Part shown: in pieces, positions 1 through 6,930 of the stretch | How the letters are laid out: every line of letters starts with the position of its first letter | How positions within the stretch are numbered: the stretch's first letter is position 1 | Assembly (NCBI GenBank): GCA_002392835.1 | Contig: DGHX01000069.1 | Location: 1-12,691, forward strand | Length of the DNA: 12,691 nucleotides | From: Prevotella sp. UBA3837 | Lineage (GTDB): Bacteria; Bacteroidota; Bacteroidia; Bacteroidales; Bacteroidaceae | Direction of reading: 5' to 3' | Notes under the pieces: generated by a model | The model's input: only the letters and a program-made list of their open reading frames with translations | Told to the model about the DNA's origin: nothing | Database searches by the model: none | Made by a program: the position numbers and the translations under genes

Positions 1-281
1 ACCTTACGGTTAATCTCGATACCAGCCTTAGCCAGGGCACCCATCAGCTTCGAGTAGCTGATACCCTCCATGCGTGCGGCAGCGTTGATACGCTGAATCC
101 ACAGTGCGCGGAAGTTGCGCTTCTTGTTACGACGGTCGCGATAGGCGTATGTCAGGCCCTTCTCCCAGGTGTTCTTTGCTACTGTCCAAACGTTCTTGCG
201 GGCTCCGAAGTAGCCGCGGGTGAGCTTCAGAATTCTCTTACGCTTTGCTCTTGATGCAACGTGGTTTACTGATCTTGGCAT
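1..281 (-). CDS. rplT: 50S ribosomal protein L20, 3' end outside window
   Basis: L20 binds 23S rRNA early in assembly of the large ribosomal subunit. The minus strand from the ATG at 279-281 reads MPRSVNHVASRAKRKRILKL and continues with the hallmark L20 stretches GYFGARKNVWTVAK, YAYRDRRNKKRNFRALWIQR and INAAARMEGISYSKLM. About 93 residues are present; the family is usually about 115, so roughly the last 20 residues lie beyond the left edge. It follows rpmI after only 38 nt and is the last visible gene of an infC-rpmI-rplT operon, the usual bacterial order. In E. coli and Bacillus this operon is autoregulated by L20 binding its own mRNA; I see no recognisable L20 mimic here, so regulation is open. 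Identity is not in doubt. Confidence 0.97.
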   Translation of the reverse strand, partial: MPRSVNHVASRAKRKRILKLTRGYFGARKNVWTVAKNTWEKGLTYAYRDRRNKKRNFRALWIQRINAAARMEGISYSKLMGALAKAGIEINRK

Positions 282-319
282 AGTTTCTTACGTTTTTGAA
301 GTTTGACAATAGGTTCTGG

Positions 320-517
320 TTAACGCAGACACAACAGGTCGCGAACCTGCTTCATGTTGGTCTTGTCTACAATCTCATAGCCCACCAAGTTACGCTTCTG
401 CTTCTTGGTCTTCTTTGTCAGAATGTGGCTGTGGTAAGCGTGATGTCTCTTAACCTTACCTGTTCCGGTGAACGAGAATCTCTTCTTGGCTCCGGAGTTT
501 GTCTTTACTTTTGGCAT
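320..517 (-). CDS. rpmI: 50S ribosomal protein L35
   Basis: This small, very basic protein of the large ribosomal subunit has 65 residues, the standard family length. It begins MPKVKTNSGAKKRFSFTGTG, the classic L35 opening, and contains the conserved KVKRHHAYHSHILTKKTKKQKRNL core. The start is the ATG at 515-517, preceded on the coding strand by an A/T-rich stretch (AAACAAAACAAA) rather than a Shine-Dalgarno site, as is usual in Bacteroidota. It lies between infC (165 nt upstream, an unusually long gap filled with heptamer repeats) and rplT (38 nt downstream). It is probably co-transcribed with both. No internal promoter of TAnnTTTG form was seen in the 165-nt gap. Confidence 0.97.
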   Translation of the reverse strand: MPKVKTNSGAKKRFSFTGTGKVKRHHAYHSHILTKKTKKQKRNLVGYEIVDKTNMKQVRDLLCLR

Positions 518-586
518 TGTTTTGTTTTGTTTAAATTGTTATTAATAATAAGATGGCTACGCATATACCGGGCGCGCCACCCTTTT

Positions 587-628
587 TAATGCTTAATGCT
601 TAATGAGTAATGAGTAATGAGTAATGAG
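587..628. repeat. Heptamer tandem repeat in the infC-rpmI spacer
   Basis: Six head-to-tail 7-mers are seen: TAATGCT twice (587-600) then TAATGAG four times (601-628), followed by a decaying TAATTAT. It lies in the 165-nt spacer between infC and rpmI, so it would be transcribed into the operon mRNA as a CTCATTA repeat. A GGCGCGCC palindrome sits nearby at 571-578. No function is known to me; slipped-strand copying could change its length. Confidence 0.9.
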
Positions 629-660
629 TAATTATGATTACCTCATGCGGTAGCAAATTA

Positions 661-688
661 TTCACTCTTCACTCCTCACTCTTCATTC
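661..688. repeat. Second heptamer repeat, running into the end of infC
   Basis: Four imperfect 7-mers are seen on the plus strand: TTCACTC, TTCACTC, CTCACTC, TTCATTC. The array covers the infC stop codon (683-685 on the minus strand), so the last codon of IF3 and its stop lie within the repeat. It is 32 bp from the TAATGAG array and has the same period but a different unit. Confidence 0.8.
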
Positions 689-1390
689 CTCAGTGTCCTG
701 CGTGAGCTTCTTCAGGGCGTCGGCACTTATCTTGGCGTTGGCCAGCAGTCCGCCGTTGGCAGGTGCCTCCACGTCAATGTCTGCGCTCTGTTTCTGCTGC
801 TTCCCAGCTTCCCGCTGCTCGGCCTCTGCAGCCTCGCGGTCGCGTGCCTGCTGGCTCTTCTTCTGTGTGCCGGCCTTTTTCGGAGCCAGGTAGAGGAACA
901 TCTTCTTGCCTTCAAGCGAGGGCATCGACTCCACCTTTCCCACCTCTTCCAGGTCGTTGGCAAAGCGCAGCAGCAGCACCTCGCCCTGCTCCTTGAACAG
1001 GATGCTGCGTCCGCGGAAGAACACGTATGCGCGCACCTTGTTACCTTCTTCCAGGAACTCGCGTGCATGCTTCAGTTTGAACTGATAGTCGTGCTCATCG
1101 GTCTGCGGCCCGAAGCGTATTTCCTTCACCTCTACCTTCACTTGCTTGGCCTTCATTTCCTTCTGGCGCTTCTTCTGCTGGTAGAGGAACTTCGAATAGT
1201 CGATGAGACGACAAACGGGCGGGTTGGCATTCGGTGATATTTCCACCAGGTCTACTCCCTGCTGGCGAGCCATATCCAAAGCTTGTCGTGTGGGCATCAC
1301 CGTCGATCCGCTCTCACCCACGATGCGGACTTCACGCACGCGTATCTGTTCATTAATACGGTACTGGTTCTGTTTTTTGTCGGTCTTCAT
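683..1390 (-). CDS. infC: Translation initiation factor IF-3 with long C-terminal tail
   Basis: IF-3 binds the 30S subunit, blocks premature 50S joining and checks start-codon/initiator-tRNA pairing. From the ATG at 1388-1390 the protein has 235 residues. The N-domain (about 8-80) contains YRINEQIRVREVRIVGE, the EISPNANPPVCRLIDYSKF signature and a basic linker helix YQQKKRQKEMKAKQ. The C-domain (about 85-172) contains KEIRFGPQTDEHDYQFKLKHA and ends near SLEGKKMFLYLAPK. Residues after about 172 form an extra tail of some 60 residues, rich in Q, K, E and A, with no IF-3 counterpart; E. coli IF-3 is 180 residues. A TTG codon directly precedes the ATG in frame, so TTG initiation is possible; E. 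coli infC uses the rare AUU for autoregulation, and that is not the case here. It is the first gene of the operon with rpmI and rplT. thrS, often upstream in Bacteroidota, is not adjacent. Confidence 0.96.
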   Translation of the reverse strand: MKTDKKQNQYRINEQIRVREVRIVGESGSTVMPTRQALDMARQQGVDLVEISPNANPPVCRLIDYSKFLYQQKKRQKEMKAKQVKVEVKEIRFGPQTDEHDYQFKLKHAREFLEEGNKVRAYVFFRGRSILFKEQGEVLLLRFANDLEEVGKVESMPSLEGKKMFLYLAPKKAGTQKKSQQARDREAAEAEQREAGKQQKQSADIDVEAPANGGLLANAKISADALKKLTQDTEE

Positions 1391-1414
1391 CAAACGTTTT
1401 TAAGAAATCGGCTG

Positions 1415-1445
1415 CAAAGTTACTACAAAAGCGGCAAACCACAAA
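1415..1445 (-). promoter_or_regulatory. Promoter of the infC-rpmI-rplT operon
   Basis: On the minus strand a TTTG (1442-1445) is followed after 19 bp by TAACTTTG (1415-1422), an exact fit to the Bacteroidota TTTG-N19-TAnnTTTG promoter. It lies 25 bp upstream of the infC ATG, giving a short leader of roughly 20 nt, too short for an elaborate leader structure. It explains how infC is expressed without an upstream thrS. Confidence 0.8.
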
Positions 1446-1533
1446 ATAATTTGTTACTTTTTTTCAGCCGCTTGCCTTTTTTGTCGCCACTTTTGTTCGT
1501 TTTTACCATGCTAAGCACATGATGTACTGACAG

Positions 1534-2763
1534 CTACCTGTTGTATTTGCGCATGATGCGCCCTATGGCGCGGTCGAGTGTCTCGGTGGGCTCGATGATG
1601 TTGTAGTCGCGCCAGAAGGTGGTGTCGCGGAAGTACTCCACCTTGTCGAAGAAGGCATCGCGAGCATCGAATGACTCTCGCCCCCTGATGGGAGCCACGT
1701 TGCTGCTGGTGCGGCTGGTGACCACCATCTCGCAGGTGGCCGTGAAGGCCGTTGCCAGCAGCCGCCGGCGCCAGTCGCAGTTAAAGCGGAAGGTGCTGCG
1801 TATGTAGCTGATGCGTGTCACGCCGTCCTCGTAGCGGTAGTCTACGAGCAGCGACATCTCCTTAGGGCGGAAGCGCACGCCGGCGGGTTTCCTCACCAGC
1901 ATCATCTGTGTGGCTCGTTCGCGGCTGCTCATGTCGAGCGTGAGGTCGGCGCGGGTAAAGGCGCGCGTCTCCACGTCAATGTACAGCCGCCCATAGTACA
2001 GTGCCCACGGCATGACGCGCCTGGGTGTCAGGCTCACCACGTATTGCTGTCGGTCGGCTATGCTCTGCGGTGTTTCCATCTTCATGTCATAGCAGTCCAG
2101 GTCGGCCTCGTTCAGCAGGAAGTCGCGGTTCTTCACCACATCGAGCAGCACGGGCCCCACGGGGCCGCCAAGCACCTTCACGCTGAGCGTGTCGCTCCGC
2201 TTGGGGCTCAGCAGGCGGCGTCCCTTACGTATGGCCACGCGGTCACGGGTCACGCTACGGCTGTAGGGGGTCTTGTACATGTCGACCACGCCCTCGGCCA
2301 CGCAGATGTAGTGCTGGCGTTTCATGGCCGTCTCTCGGTAGAAGCAGTGGTACAGCTCGGGCACCGCACTGTAGTTGCGGCCTATCTTGCCGATGGCATC
2401 GCTCACCAGCTGGCGCGGGTCTTCGGCCATGACGACGACCTCATTGAGCCTGATGCTGGTGGGCTGCAGCCTGATGGTGAGCGGGCTGCTGTGCCGGCTC
2501 AGGTCCACGCGTTGCGACCTGTAGCCGAGGAACGACACGGTGATGGCACGGGGCATCGAGTCGGCCTTCAGCGTAAAGAACCCGTCGCTGTTGGTCACCA
2601 CGGCCAGCCCCTCGTCGCCGGCGCCGTCGGCCGTCACGGTGGCTCCTGCCACTGCGCCGCCATCGGCCCCGCTGACGACGGTGCCGCTGACGGCAGTCTT
2701 CTGTGCCACGGCCGTCAGCATCAGCAGAGCGGTGAATGTCAGGATAAGCAGTCTTCTCATCAT
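1534..2763 (-). CDS. Secreted protein with carboxypeptidase-D-like regulatory domain
   Basis: The protein has 409 residues from the ATG at 2761-2763 (a second ATG follows at once). An upstream in-frame start at 2832 is unlikely because it precedes the promoter's -7 element. It opens with a signal peptide, MMRRLLILTFTALLMLTAVAQ. Residues about 25-100 form a carboxypeptidase-D regulatory-like beta-sandwich (AVSGTVVSGADGGAVAGATV, then SDGFFTLKA, then ITVSFLGYRSQ), and LNEVVV follows at about 106-111. This is the arrangement at the N-terminus of many Bacteroidota outer-membrane proteins, including SusC/TonB-dependent receptors. The remaining 300 residues are rich in beta-strand-like segments and hold no motif I can name; there is no beta-barrel receptor, so it is not SusC. 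It is probably periplasmic or envelope-associated. It is divergent from fucI, 197 bp apart, but nothing links it to fucose use. Function unknown. Confidence 0.88.
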   Translation of the reverse strand: MMRRLLILTFTALLMLTAVAQKTAVSGTVVSGADGGAVAGATVTADGAGDEGLAVVTNSDGFFTLKADSMPRAITVSFLGYRSQRVDLSRHSSPLTIRLQPTSIRLNEVVVMAEDPRQLVSDAIGKIGRNYSAVPELYHCFYRETAMKRQHYICVAEGVVDMYKTPYSRSVTRDRVAIRKGRRLLSPKRSDTLSVKVLGGPVGPVLLDVVKNRDFLLNEADLDCYDMKMETPQSIADRQQYVVSLTPRRVMPWALYYGRLYIDVETRAFTRADLTLDMSSRERATQMMLVRKPAGVRFRPKEMSLLVDYRYEDGVTRISYIRSTFRFNCDWRRRLLATAFTATCEMVVTSRTSSNVAPIRGRESFDARDAFFDKVEYFRDTTFWRDYNIIEPTETLDRAIGRIMRKYNR

Positions 2764-2821
2764 TATAGCTTTAGTGGTTGGTATTCTGACAAGATTATTG
2801 ACTTGTCTGCTAAGTTTGCTG

Positions 2822-2853
2822 CAAATATACACAAAAAAGTGTAAATAACCAAG
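2822..2853 (-). promoter_or_regulatory. Promoter of the secreted-protein gene
   Basis: The minus strand carries TATATTTG (2822-2829), a perfect TAnnTTTG -7 element, with CTTG (2850-2853, one mismatch to TTTG) 20 bp upstream. The predicted start of transcription, near 2816, is downstream of the earliest in-frame start at 2832, which supports the ATG at 2763. It faces away from the fucI promoter 53 bp to the right. Confidence 0.7.
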
Positions 2854-2859
2854 AAAACC

Positions 2860-2890
2860 GTTGGAAATATGAATTATTTTTGTATCTTTG
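2860..2890 (+). promoter_or_regulatory. Promoter of fucI
   Basis: TATCTTTG (2883-2890) matches the TAnnTTTG -7 element, and GTTG (2860-2863) lies 19 bp upstream as a near -33 element. The leader to the fucI ATG would be about 65 nt. No operator palindrome was recognised here, so fucose control, if any, is not visible. Confidence 0.7.
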
Positions 2891-2960
2891 CACCACGGTT
2901 TGCCGTAGCTTATTGAACTTGACCGTAACTATAAATACTTATTAATACTTTAAAACCATC

Positions 2961-4781
2961 ATGAAGAACTATCCTAAAATAGGCATACGCCCTACCATCG
3001 ACGGTCGCCAGGGCGGTGTGCGCGAGCTGCTTGAAGAAAAGACCATGGCGCTGGCCCATGCAGTAAAGGACCTCATAGAATCGACGCTGAAGAACGGCGA
3101 CGGGTCGCCCGTAGAGTGCGTCGTGGCCGACGGCACCATCGGCCGTGTGGCCGAGAGCGCTGCCTGCGCCGAGAAGTTCGAGCGCGAGGGCGTGGGCTCG
3201 ACCATCACCGTCACCTCCTGCTGGTGCTACGGCAGCGAGACGATGGACATGAACCCACACTACCCGAAGGCCGTCTGGGGCTTCAACGGCACTGAGCGCC
3301 CCGGCGCCGTATACCTGGCTGCCGTGCTGGCCGCCCATGCGCAGAAGGGGTTGCCCGCCTTCGGCATCTATGGGCACGACGTGCAGGACCTCGACGACAA
3401 CACCATCCCCGCCGACGTGGCCGAAAAGCTGCTGCGCTTCGCCCGCGCCGCTCAGGCCGTGGCCACCATGCGCGGCAAGAGCTACCTCTCGCTGGGCAAC
3501 ACCTGCATGGGCATCGCCGGAAGCATTGTCGATGCCGACTTCTTCCAGCAGTATCTGGGCATGCGCACCGAGTATGCCGACCTGGTGGAGATTCTGCGCC
3601 GCGTAGACTTCGGCATCTACGACCACGACGAGTTCGGCCGGGCCATGCAGTGGGTGGAGCAGTATGCCAAGCCCCACGAGGGCCACGACTACAACGAGGA
3701 GCGTCCCCTCTTCCCCGGCACTCCCATGACCACCTACAACGGCAAGGGCAAGGGCAAGACCCGCGAGGAGAAAGACCAGGACTGGCAGTTCACCGTGAAG
3801 TGCATGATGATTATCCGCGACCTGATGCACGGCAACCCCCGCCTGCTCGACATGGGCTACCTGGAGGAGGCCAAGGGCCACAACGCCATCGTGGGCGGCG
3901 TGCAGGGGCAGCGCCAGTGGACCGACTACAAGCCCAACTTCGACTTCCCCGAGGCCATGATGTGCACCAGCTTCGACTGGAACGGCATCCGCGAGGCCGA
4001 CGTGCTGGCCACCGAGAACGACGCCCTGAACGGCGTGTCGATGCTCTTCGGCCATCTGCTCACCAACCGCGGCGTCATGTTCAGCGACATACGCACCTAC
4101 TGGAGCCCCGAGGCCGTGCGCCGCGTCACCGGCTGGCAGCCGGAGGGTGCCGCTGCCCAGGGATTCATACACCTCATCAACAGCGGCGCCACCACCCTCG
4201 ACGCCACCGGCGCCATGACCGATGCCGAGGGCAAGCCCACGATGAAGGAGCCGTGGAACATGACGCAACAGGACGTAGAGGCCTGCATGGCGGCCACCAG
4301 CTGGATGCCGGCCGACCGCGACTACTTCCGCGGCGGAGGCTACTCCAGCCACTTCCTCACCCGTGGCGGCATGCCCATGACCATGCTGCGCCTGAACCGT
4401 GTGCAGGGCCTGGGCCCCGTGCTGCAGCTGGCCGAGGGATGGACCGTTGACCTGCCGCAACAGGTGAACGACACGCTGGACCGCCGCACCGACCCCACCT
4501 GGCCCACCACCTGGTTCGTGCCCCGGCTGGACGCTACGAAGGACTGCTTCCGCGACGTCTACTCCGTCATGAACAACTGGGGTGCCAACCACGGCGCCAT
4601 CTGCTACGGACACGTCGGAGCCGACATCATCACCCTCTGCACCATGCTCCGCATACCCGTATGCATGCACAACGTGGCCGACCGCGACATCTTCCGCCCC
4701 GCCGCATGGAACGCCTTCGGCATGGACAAGGAGGGGGCTGACTACCGCGCCTGCCAGAACTTCGGACCGGTGTATAAGTAA
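2961..4781 (+). CDS. fucI: L-fucose isomerase
   Basis: FucI is a cytosolic Mn-dependent ketol isomerase that converts L-fucose to L-fuculose (and in many species D-arabinose to D-ribulose), the first step of fucose catabolism. The protein has 606 residues (E. coli 591) and is similar to E. coli FucI almost throughout, especially in the C-terminal half. Seen are IGIRPTIDGR (7-16), TSFDWNGIRE (336-345), ATENDALNGV (350-359), RTYWSPEAV (378-386), YFRGGGYSS (455-463), STWPTTWF-like TWPTTWFVPR (513-522), NWGANHG (539-545), HVGAD and the end YRACQNFGPVYK. The likely metal and catalytic residues, by alignment from memory with E. coli E337, D361 and H528, are E331, D354 and H544; all are present. It has its own promoter and leads a cluster with fucP 273 nt downstream and a mutarotase. 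The family is certain; D-arabinose activity is inference. Confidence 0.97.
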   Translation: MKNYPKIGIRPTIDGRQGGVRELLEEKTMALAHAVKDLIESTLKNGDGSPVECVVADGTIGRVAESAACAEKFEREGVGSTITVTSCWCYGSETMDMNPHYPKAVWGFNGTERPGAVYLAAVLAAHAQKGLPAFGIYGHDVQDLDDNTIPADVAEKLLRFARAAQAVATMRGKSYLSLGNTCMGIAGSIVDADFFQQYLGMRTEYADLVEILRRVDFGIYDHDEFGRAMQWVEQYAKPHEGHDYNEERPLFPGTPMTTYNGKGKGKTREEKDQDWQFTVKCMMIIRDLMHGNPRLLDMGYLEEAKGHNAIVGGVQGQRQWTDYKPNFDFPEAMMCTSFDWNGIREADVLATENDALNGVSMLFGHLLTNRGVMFSDIRTYWSPEAVRRVTGWQPEGAAAQGFIHLINSGATTLDATGAMTDAEGKPTMKEPWNMTQQDVEACMAATSWMPADRDYFRGGGYSSHFLTRGGMPMTMLRLNRVQGLGPVLQLAEGWTVDLPQQVNDTLDRRTDPTWPTTWFVPRLDATKDCFRDVYSVMNNWGANHGAICYGHVGADIITLCTMLRIPVCMHNVADRDIFRPAAWNAFGMDKEGADYRACQNFGPVYK

Positions 4782-4792
4782 GTCCCCCTACC

Positions 4793-4808
4793 CCTCCCGG
4801 AGAGGAGG
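4793..4808 (+). other. Small hairpin just after fucI
   Basis: CCTCC (4793-4797) can pair with GGAGG (4804-4808) across a 6-nt loop 11 nt after the fucI stop. There is no clean U-tract next to it (the nearest is an A/T-rich stretch at 4811-4830), so this is at most a weak attenuator or an mRNA 3'-end stabiliser. Confidence 0.3.
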
Positions 4809-4847
4809 AGTGTTATAATAATTATAGTTTCTCACTCTTTTACAGCT

Positions 4848-5017
4848 ACCACAGATTACGCAGATGTCACAGAGATATAAACGATTACAGCCGCTTCGCG
4901 GCAATCATGAAATGATTTCACAGATTATCACACGCTGAAACCTGTGTAATCCTATCGAAATCTGTGCAATAAAAAAAACGGCACAGCCAAATCCGTGTAA
5001 TCTGTGCCATCTGTGGT
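4848..5017. repeat. Inverted-repeat element of CACAGAT/ATCTGTG motifs between fucI and fucP
   Basis: The outer arms ACCACAGAT (4848-4856) and ATCTGTGGT (5009-5017) are perfect inverted repeats. Inner arms CACAGATTA (4919-4927) and TAATCTGTG (4998-5006) are also perfect, and further partial copies lie at 4941-4952, 4959-4968 and 4984-5006. A small CCGC-TTC-GCGG hairpin sits at 4891-4901. The 170-bp block looks like a non-coding palindromic repeat element rather than an operator, and I see no TAnnTTTG promoter within it. It fills most of the spacer, so the fucI-fucP transcript would carry a large fold here. Confidence 0.75.
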
Positions 5018-5054
5018 TGTTATAAAAAGGTGGACAATGCAATTGATTATAACC

Positions 5055-6410
5055 ATGAACAGAAACAACATCAATACCGGCGATAATGGCAGCACAGCCG
5101 CATCGCCACAGTCAGCGGGCAAGGAACGGCTGGTGGCCACCCTCGTGCCCTTCATCCTGGTGACGTTCTGCTTTGCCCTGTGGGGCTTCGCCAACGACAT
5201 CACCAACCCCATGGTGAAAGCCTTCTCAAAGATTTTCCGCATGAGCGTCACCGACGGCACGCTGGTGCAGGTGGCCTTCTACGGCGGCTACTTCTGCATG
5301 GCCTTCCCCGCCGCCATCTTCATCCGCCGCTACAGCTACAAGGCAGGCGTGCTCATGGGGCTGGCGCTCTATGCCATCGGCGCCCTGCTCTTCTTCCCCG
5401 CCAAGGCCATCGGCGTCTACGGCTGCTTCCTCGTGGCCTACTTCATCATGACCTGCGGCCTGTCGTTCCTCGAAACCTCGTGCAACCCCTACATCCTCAC
5501 CATGGGACCGGAGGCCACCGCCACGCGGCGCCTCAACCTGGCCCAGTGCTTCAACCCCTGCGGCAGCATCATCGGCATGTTCGTGGCCATGAACTTCATC
5601 CAGGCTCGCCTGAACCCGCTGAGCAGCGACGAGCGCGCCCTGCTGGGCGATGCCGAGTTCGAAGCCCTGAAGGAGCAGGACCTCAGCGTGCTCATCTCGC
5701 CCTACCTCATCATAGGGCTGGTCATCGTAGCCATGTTCCTGCTCATCCTCTTCACCCGCATGCCCCGCAACGGCGACAAGAGCCGCGACATACACCTGCT
5801 GCCCACGCTGCGCCGCCTGTTTGCGCTGAAGCACTACCGCGAGGGCGTGGTGGCACAGTTCTTCTACGTCGGGGCCCAGATCATGTGCTGGACGTTCATC
5901 ATACAGTACGGCACCCGCATCTTCATGGCCGAGGGCATGGGCGAGCAGCAGGCCGAGGTGCTGTCGCAGCGCTTCAACATCTTCGCCATGCTCTTCTTCA
6001 TCTGCTCGCGTTTCATCGCCACCTTCCTCATGCGGTGGGTGCGTCCGTCGCGCCTGCTCACCGTCTTCGCCCTGATGGCCATGCTGTTCACCCTGGGCGT
6101 CATCCTGCTGCAGAACCGCATGGGCCTCTACTGCCTGGTGTGCGTCAGCGGCTGCATGTCGCTCATGTTCCCAACCATCTACGGCATAGCCCTCGACGGG
6201 CTGGGCGACGACGCCAAGTTCGGCGCTGCCGGCCTCATCATGGCCATTCTCGGCGGCTCGGTGCTGCCACCGCTTCAGGCCGCCATCATCGACTGCGGCA
6301 CCGTCCTGGGCTCGTTCCCCGCCACTAATGCCTCGTTCGTGCTGCCGCTGCTGTGCTTCCTCGTCGTGGCCGTCTATGGCTACCGCACGCATGCACGGCA
6401 AGCGCTCTAA
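5055..6410 (+). CDS. fucP: L-fucose:H+ symporter (major facilitator superfamily)
   Basis: This inner-membrane sugar/proton symporter takes up L-fucose. From the ATG at 5055 it has 451 residues and about 12 hydrophobic segments. It follows E. coli FucP over most of its length: FALWGFAND (40-48), QVAFYGGYF, SYKAGVLMGLALYAIGALLF, LETSCNP (139-145), RLNLAQCFNPCGSIIG (159-174), AQFFYVGAQIMCW, FPTIYGIAL and FGAAGLIMAILGG. E140 corresponds to the essential E. coli Glu135. The position of E. coli Asp46 appears to be Asn51 here, with an Asp three residues before it at 48. ATG at 5037 (with a near-Shine-Dalgarno AAGGTGG before it) and GTG at 5004 are alternative in-frame starts; I chose 5055 because it gives a polar cytosolic N-terminus. 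It sits between fucI and a mutarotase gene 16 nt downstream. Substrate is inferred from the neighbours as well as from similarity. Confidence 0.93.
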   Translation: MNRNNINTGDNGSTAASPQSAGKERLVATLVPFILVTFCFALWGFANDITNPMVKAFSKIFRMSVTDGTLVQVAFYGGYFCMAFPAAIFIRRYSYKAGVLMGLALYAIGALLFFPAKAIGVYGCFLVAYFIMTCGLSFLETSCNPYILTMGPEATATRRLNLAQCFNPCGSIIGMFVAMNFIQARLNPLSSDERALLGDAEFEALKEQDLSVLISPYLIIGLVIVAMFLLILFTRMPRNGDKSRDIHLLPTLRRLFALKHYREGVVAQFFYVGAQIMCWTFIIQYGTRIFMAEGMGEQQAEVLSQRFNIFAMLFFICSRFIATFLMRWVRPSRLLTVFALMAMLFTLGVILLQNRMGLYCLVCVSGCMSLMFPTIYGIALDGLGDDAKFGAAGLIMAILGGSVLPPLQAAIIDCGTVLGSFPATNASFVLPLLCFLVVAVYGYRTHARQAL

Positions 6411-6426
6411 ACAAATTGTTACCGAT

Positions 6427-6804
6427 ATGGAAGGATACATTCAGACCATCAGCCACGGCACCGTGAAGCGCTACGTGCAGCTGCTCAAGATAAGCGACAA
6501 CCCCCAGCTGGTGGCGCAGTACCGCCGGTGGCACTCCGAAGAATGCTGCTGGCCCGAGGTGCTTCAGGGCATACGCCAGGTGGGCATACTCGAAATGGAG
6601 ATATACATCCTGGGCAGCCATCTGGTGATGATTGTCGACACGCCGCCCGACTTCCGCTGGCAGGAGGCCATGGACCGCCTGGCCACGCTGCCCCGCCAGG
6701 CAGAGTGGGAGGCCTTCGTGGCCCAGTTTCAGGGCTGCGACGCCCAGGCCCGCAGTGACGAGAAGTGGCAGCCCATGGAGCGCATGTTCCACCTGTACAC
6801 CTGA
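6427..6804 (+). CDS. L-rhamnose/L-fucose mutarotase (RhaM family)
   Basis: Mutarotases of this family interconvert the alpha and beta anomers of deoxy-sugars so that an isomerase receives the form it uses. The protein has 125 residues from the ATG at 6427, against 104 in E. coli RhaM. The conserved core is present: QYRRWH (31-36), CCWPEVLQ (40-47), the strand EIYILGSHLVMIVD and FRW, ending MERMFHLYT (E. coli ends LQEVFYLP). Tyr32 and His36 match E. coli RhaM Tyr18 and His22, the catalytic pair. The N-terminus has an extra piece, GYIQTISHG, before KRYVQLLKI. The gene starts 16 nt after fucP, so co-expression is very likely and L-fucose is the probable substrate, although the family is named for rhamnose. 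It is not homologous to E. coli FucU. The family call is firm; the substrate is inferred. Confidence 0.88.
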   Translation: MEGYIQTISHGTVKRYVQLLKISDNPQLVAQYRRWHSEECCWPEVLQGIRQVGILEMEIYILGSHLVMIVDTPPDFRWQEAMDRLATLPRQAEWEAFVAQFQGCDAQARSDEKWQPMERMFHLYT

Positions 6805-6809
6805 GCATG

Positions 6810-6890
6810 TTGCACCACCTGCACTACTTGCACTACCTGCACCACTTGCGCTACCTGCACTACTTGCACCACTTGCACTACTTGCACCAA
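6810..6890. repeat. Nine tandem copies of a degenerate 9-mer, YTGCACYAC
   Basis: Nine adjoining 9-bp units are seen, starting 5 bp after the mutarotase stop. Almost all variation is C/T at positions 1 and 6 (for example TTGCACCAC, CTGCACTAC, TTGCACTAC); one unit has G for A, and the last ends CAA. A copy of the same unit on the opposite strand occurs at 7148-7182. The plus strand could be read as an LHHLHYLHY-type peptide, but no start site or conserved protein supports that. Confidence 0.92.
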
Positions 6891-6930
6891 GGCTTCACTG
6901 GCCAAAATGCATATTCATACATTTTCACCC

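Noticed and set aside
2044..2844. A 266-codon plus-strand frame opposite the secreted-protein gene
   Set aside because: It is opposite a gene with signal peptide, domain and matching promoter, and has no recognisable content of its own.
2910..4670. A 586-codon open frame on the minus strand opposite fucI
   Set aside because: It is a mirror of the GC-rich codon use of fucI. The translation is a low-complexity G/A/V/H-rich chain with no family motif, and fucI is certain.
5226..6440. A 404-codon open frame on the minus strand opposite fucP
   Set aside because: Same cause: a low-complexity H/E/A/G-rich shadow of a clear transporter gene.
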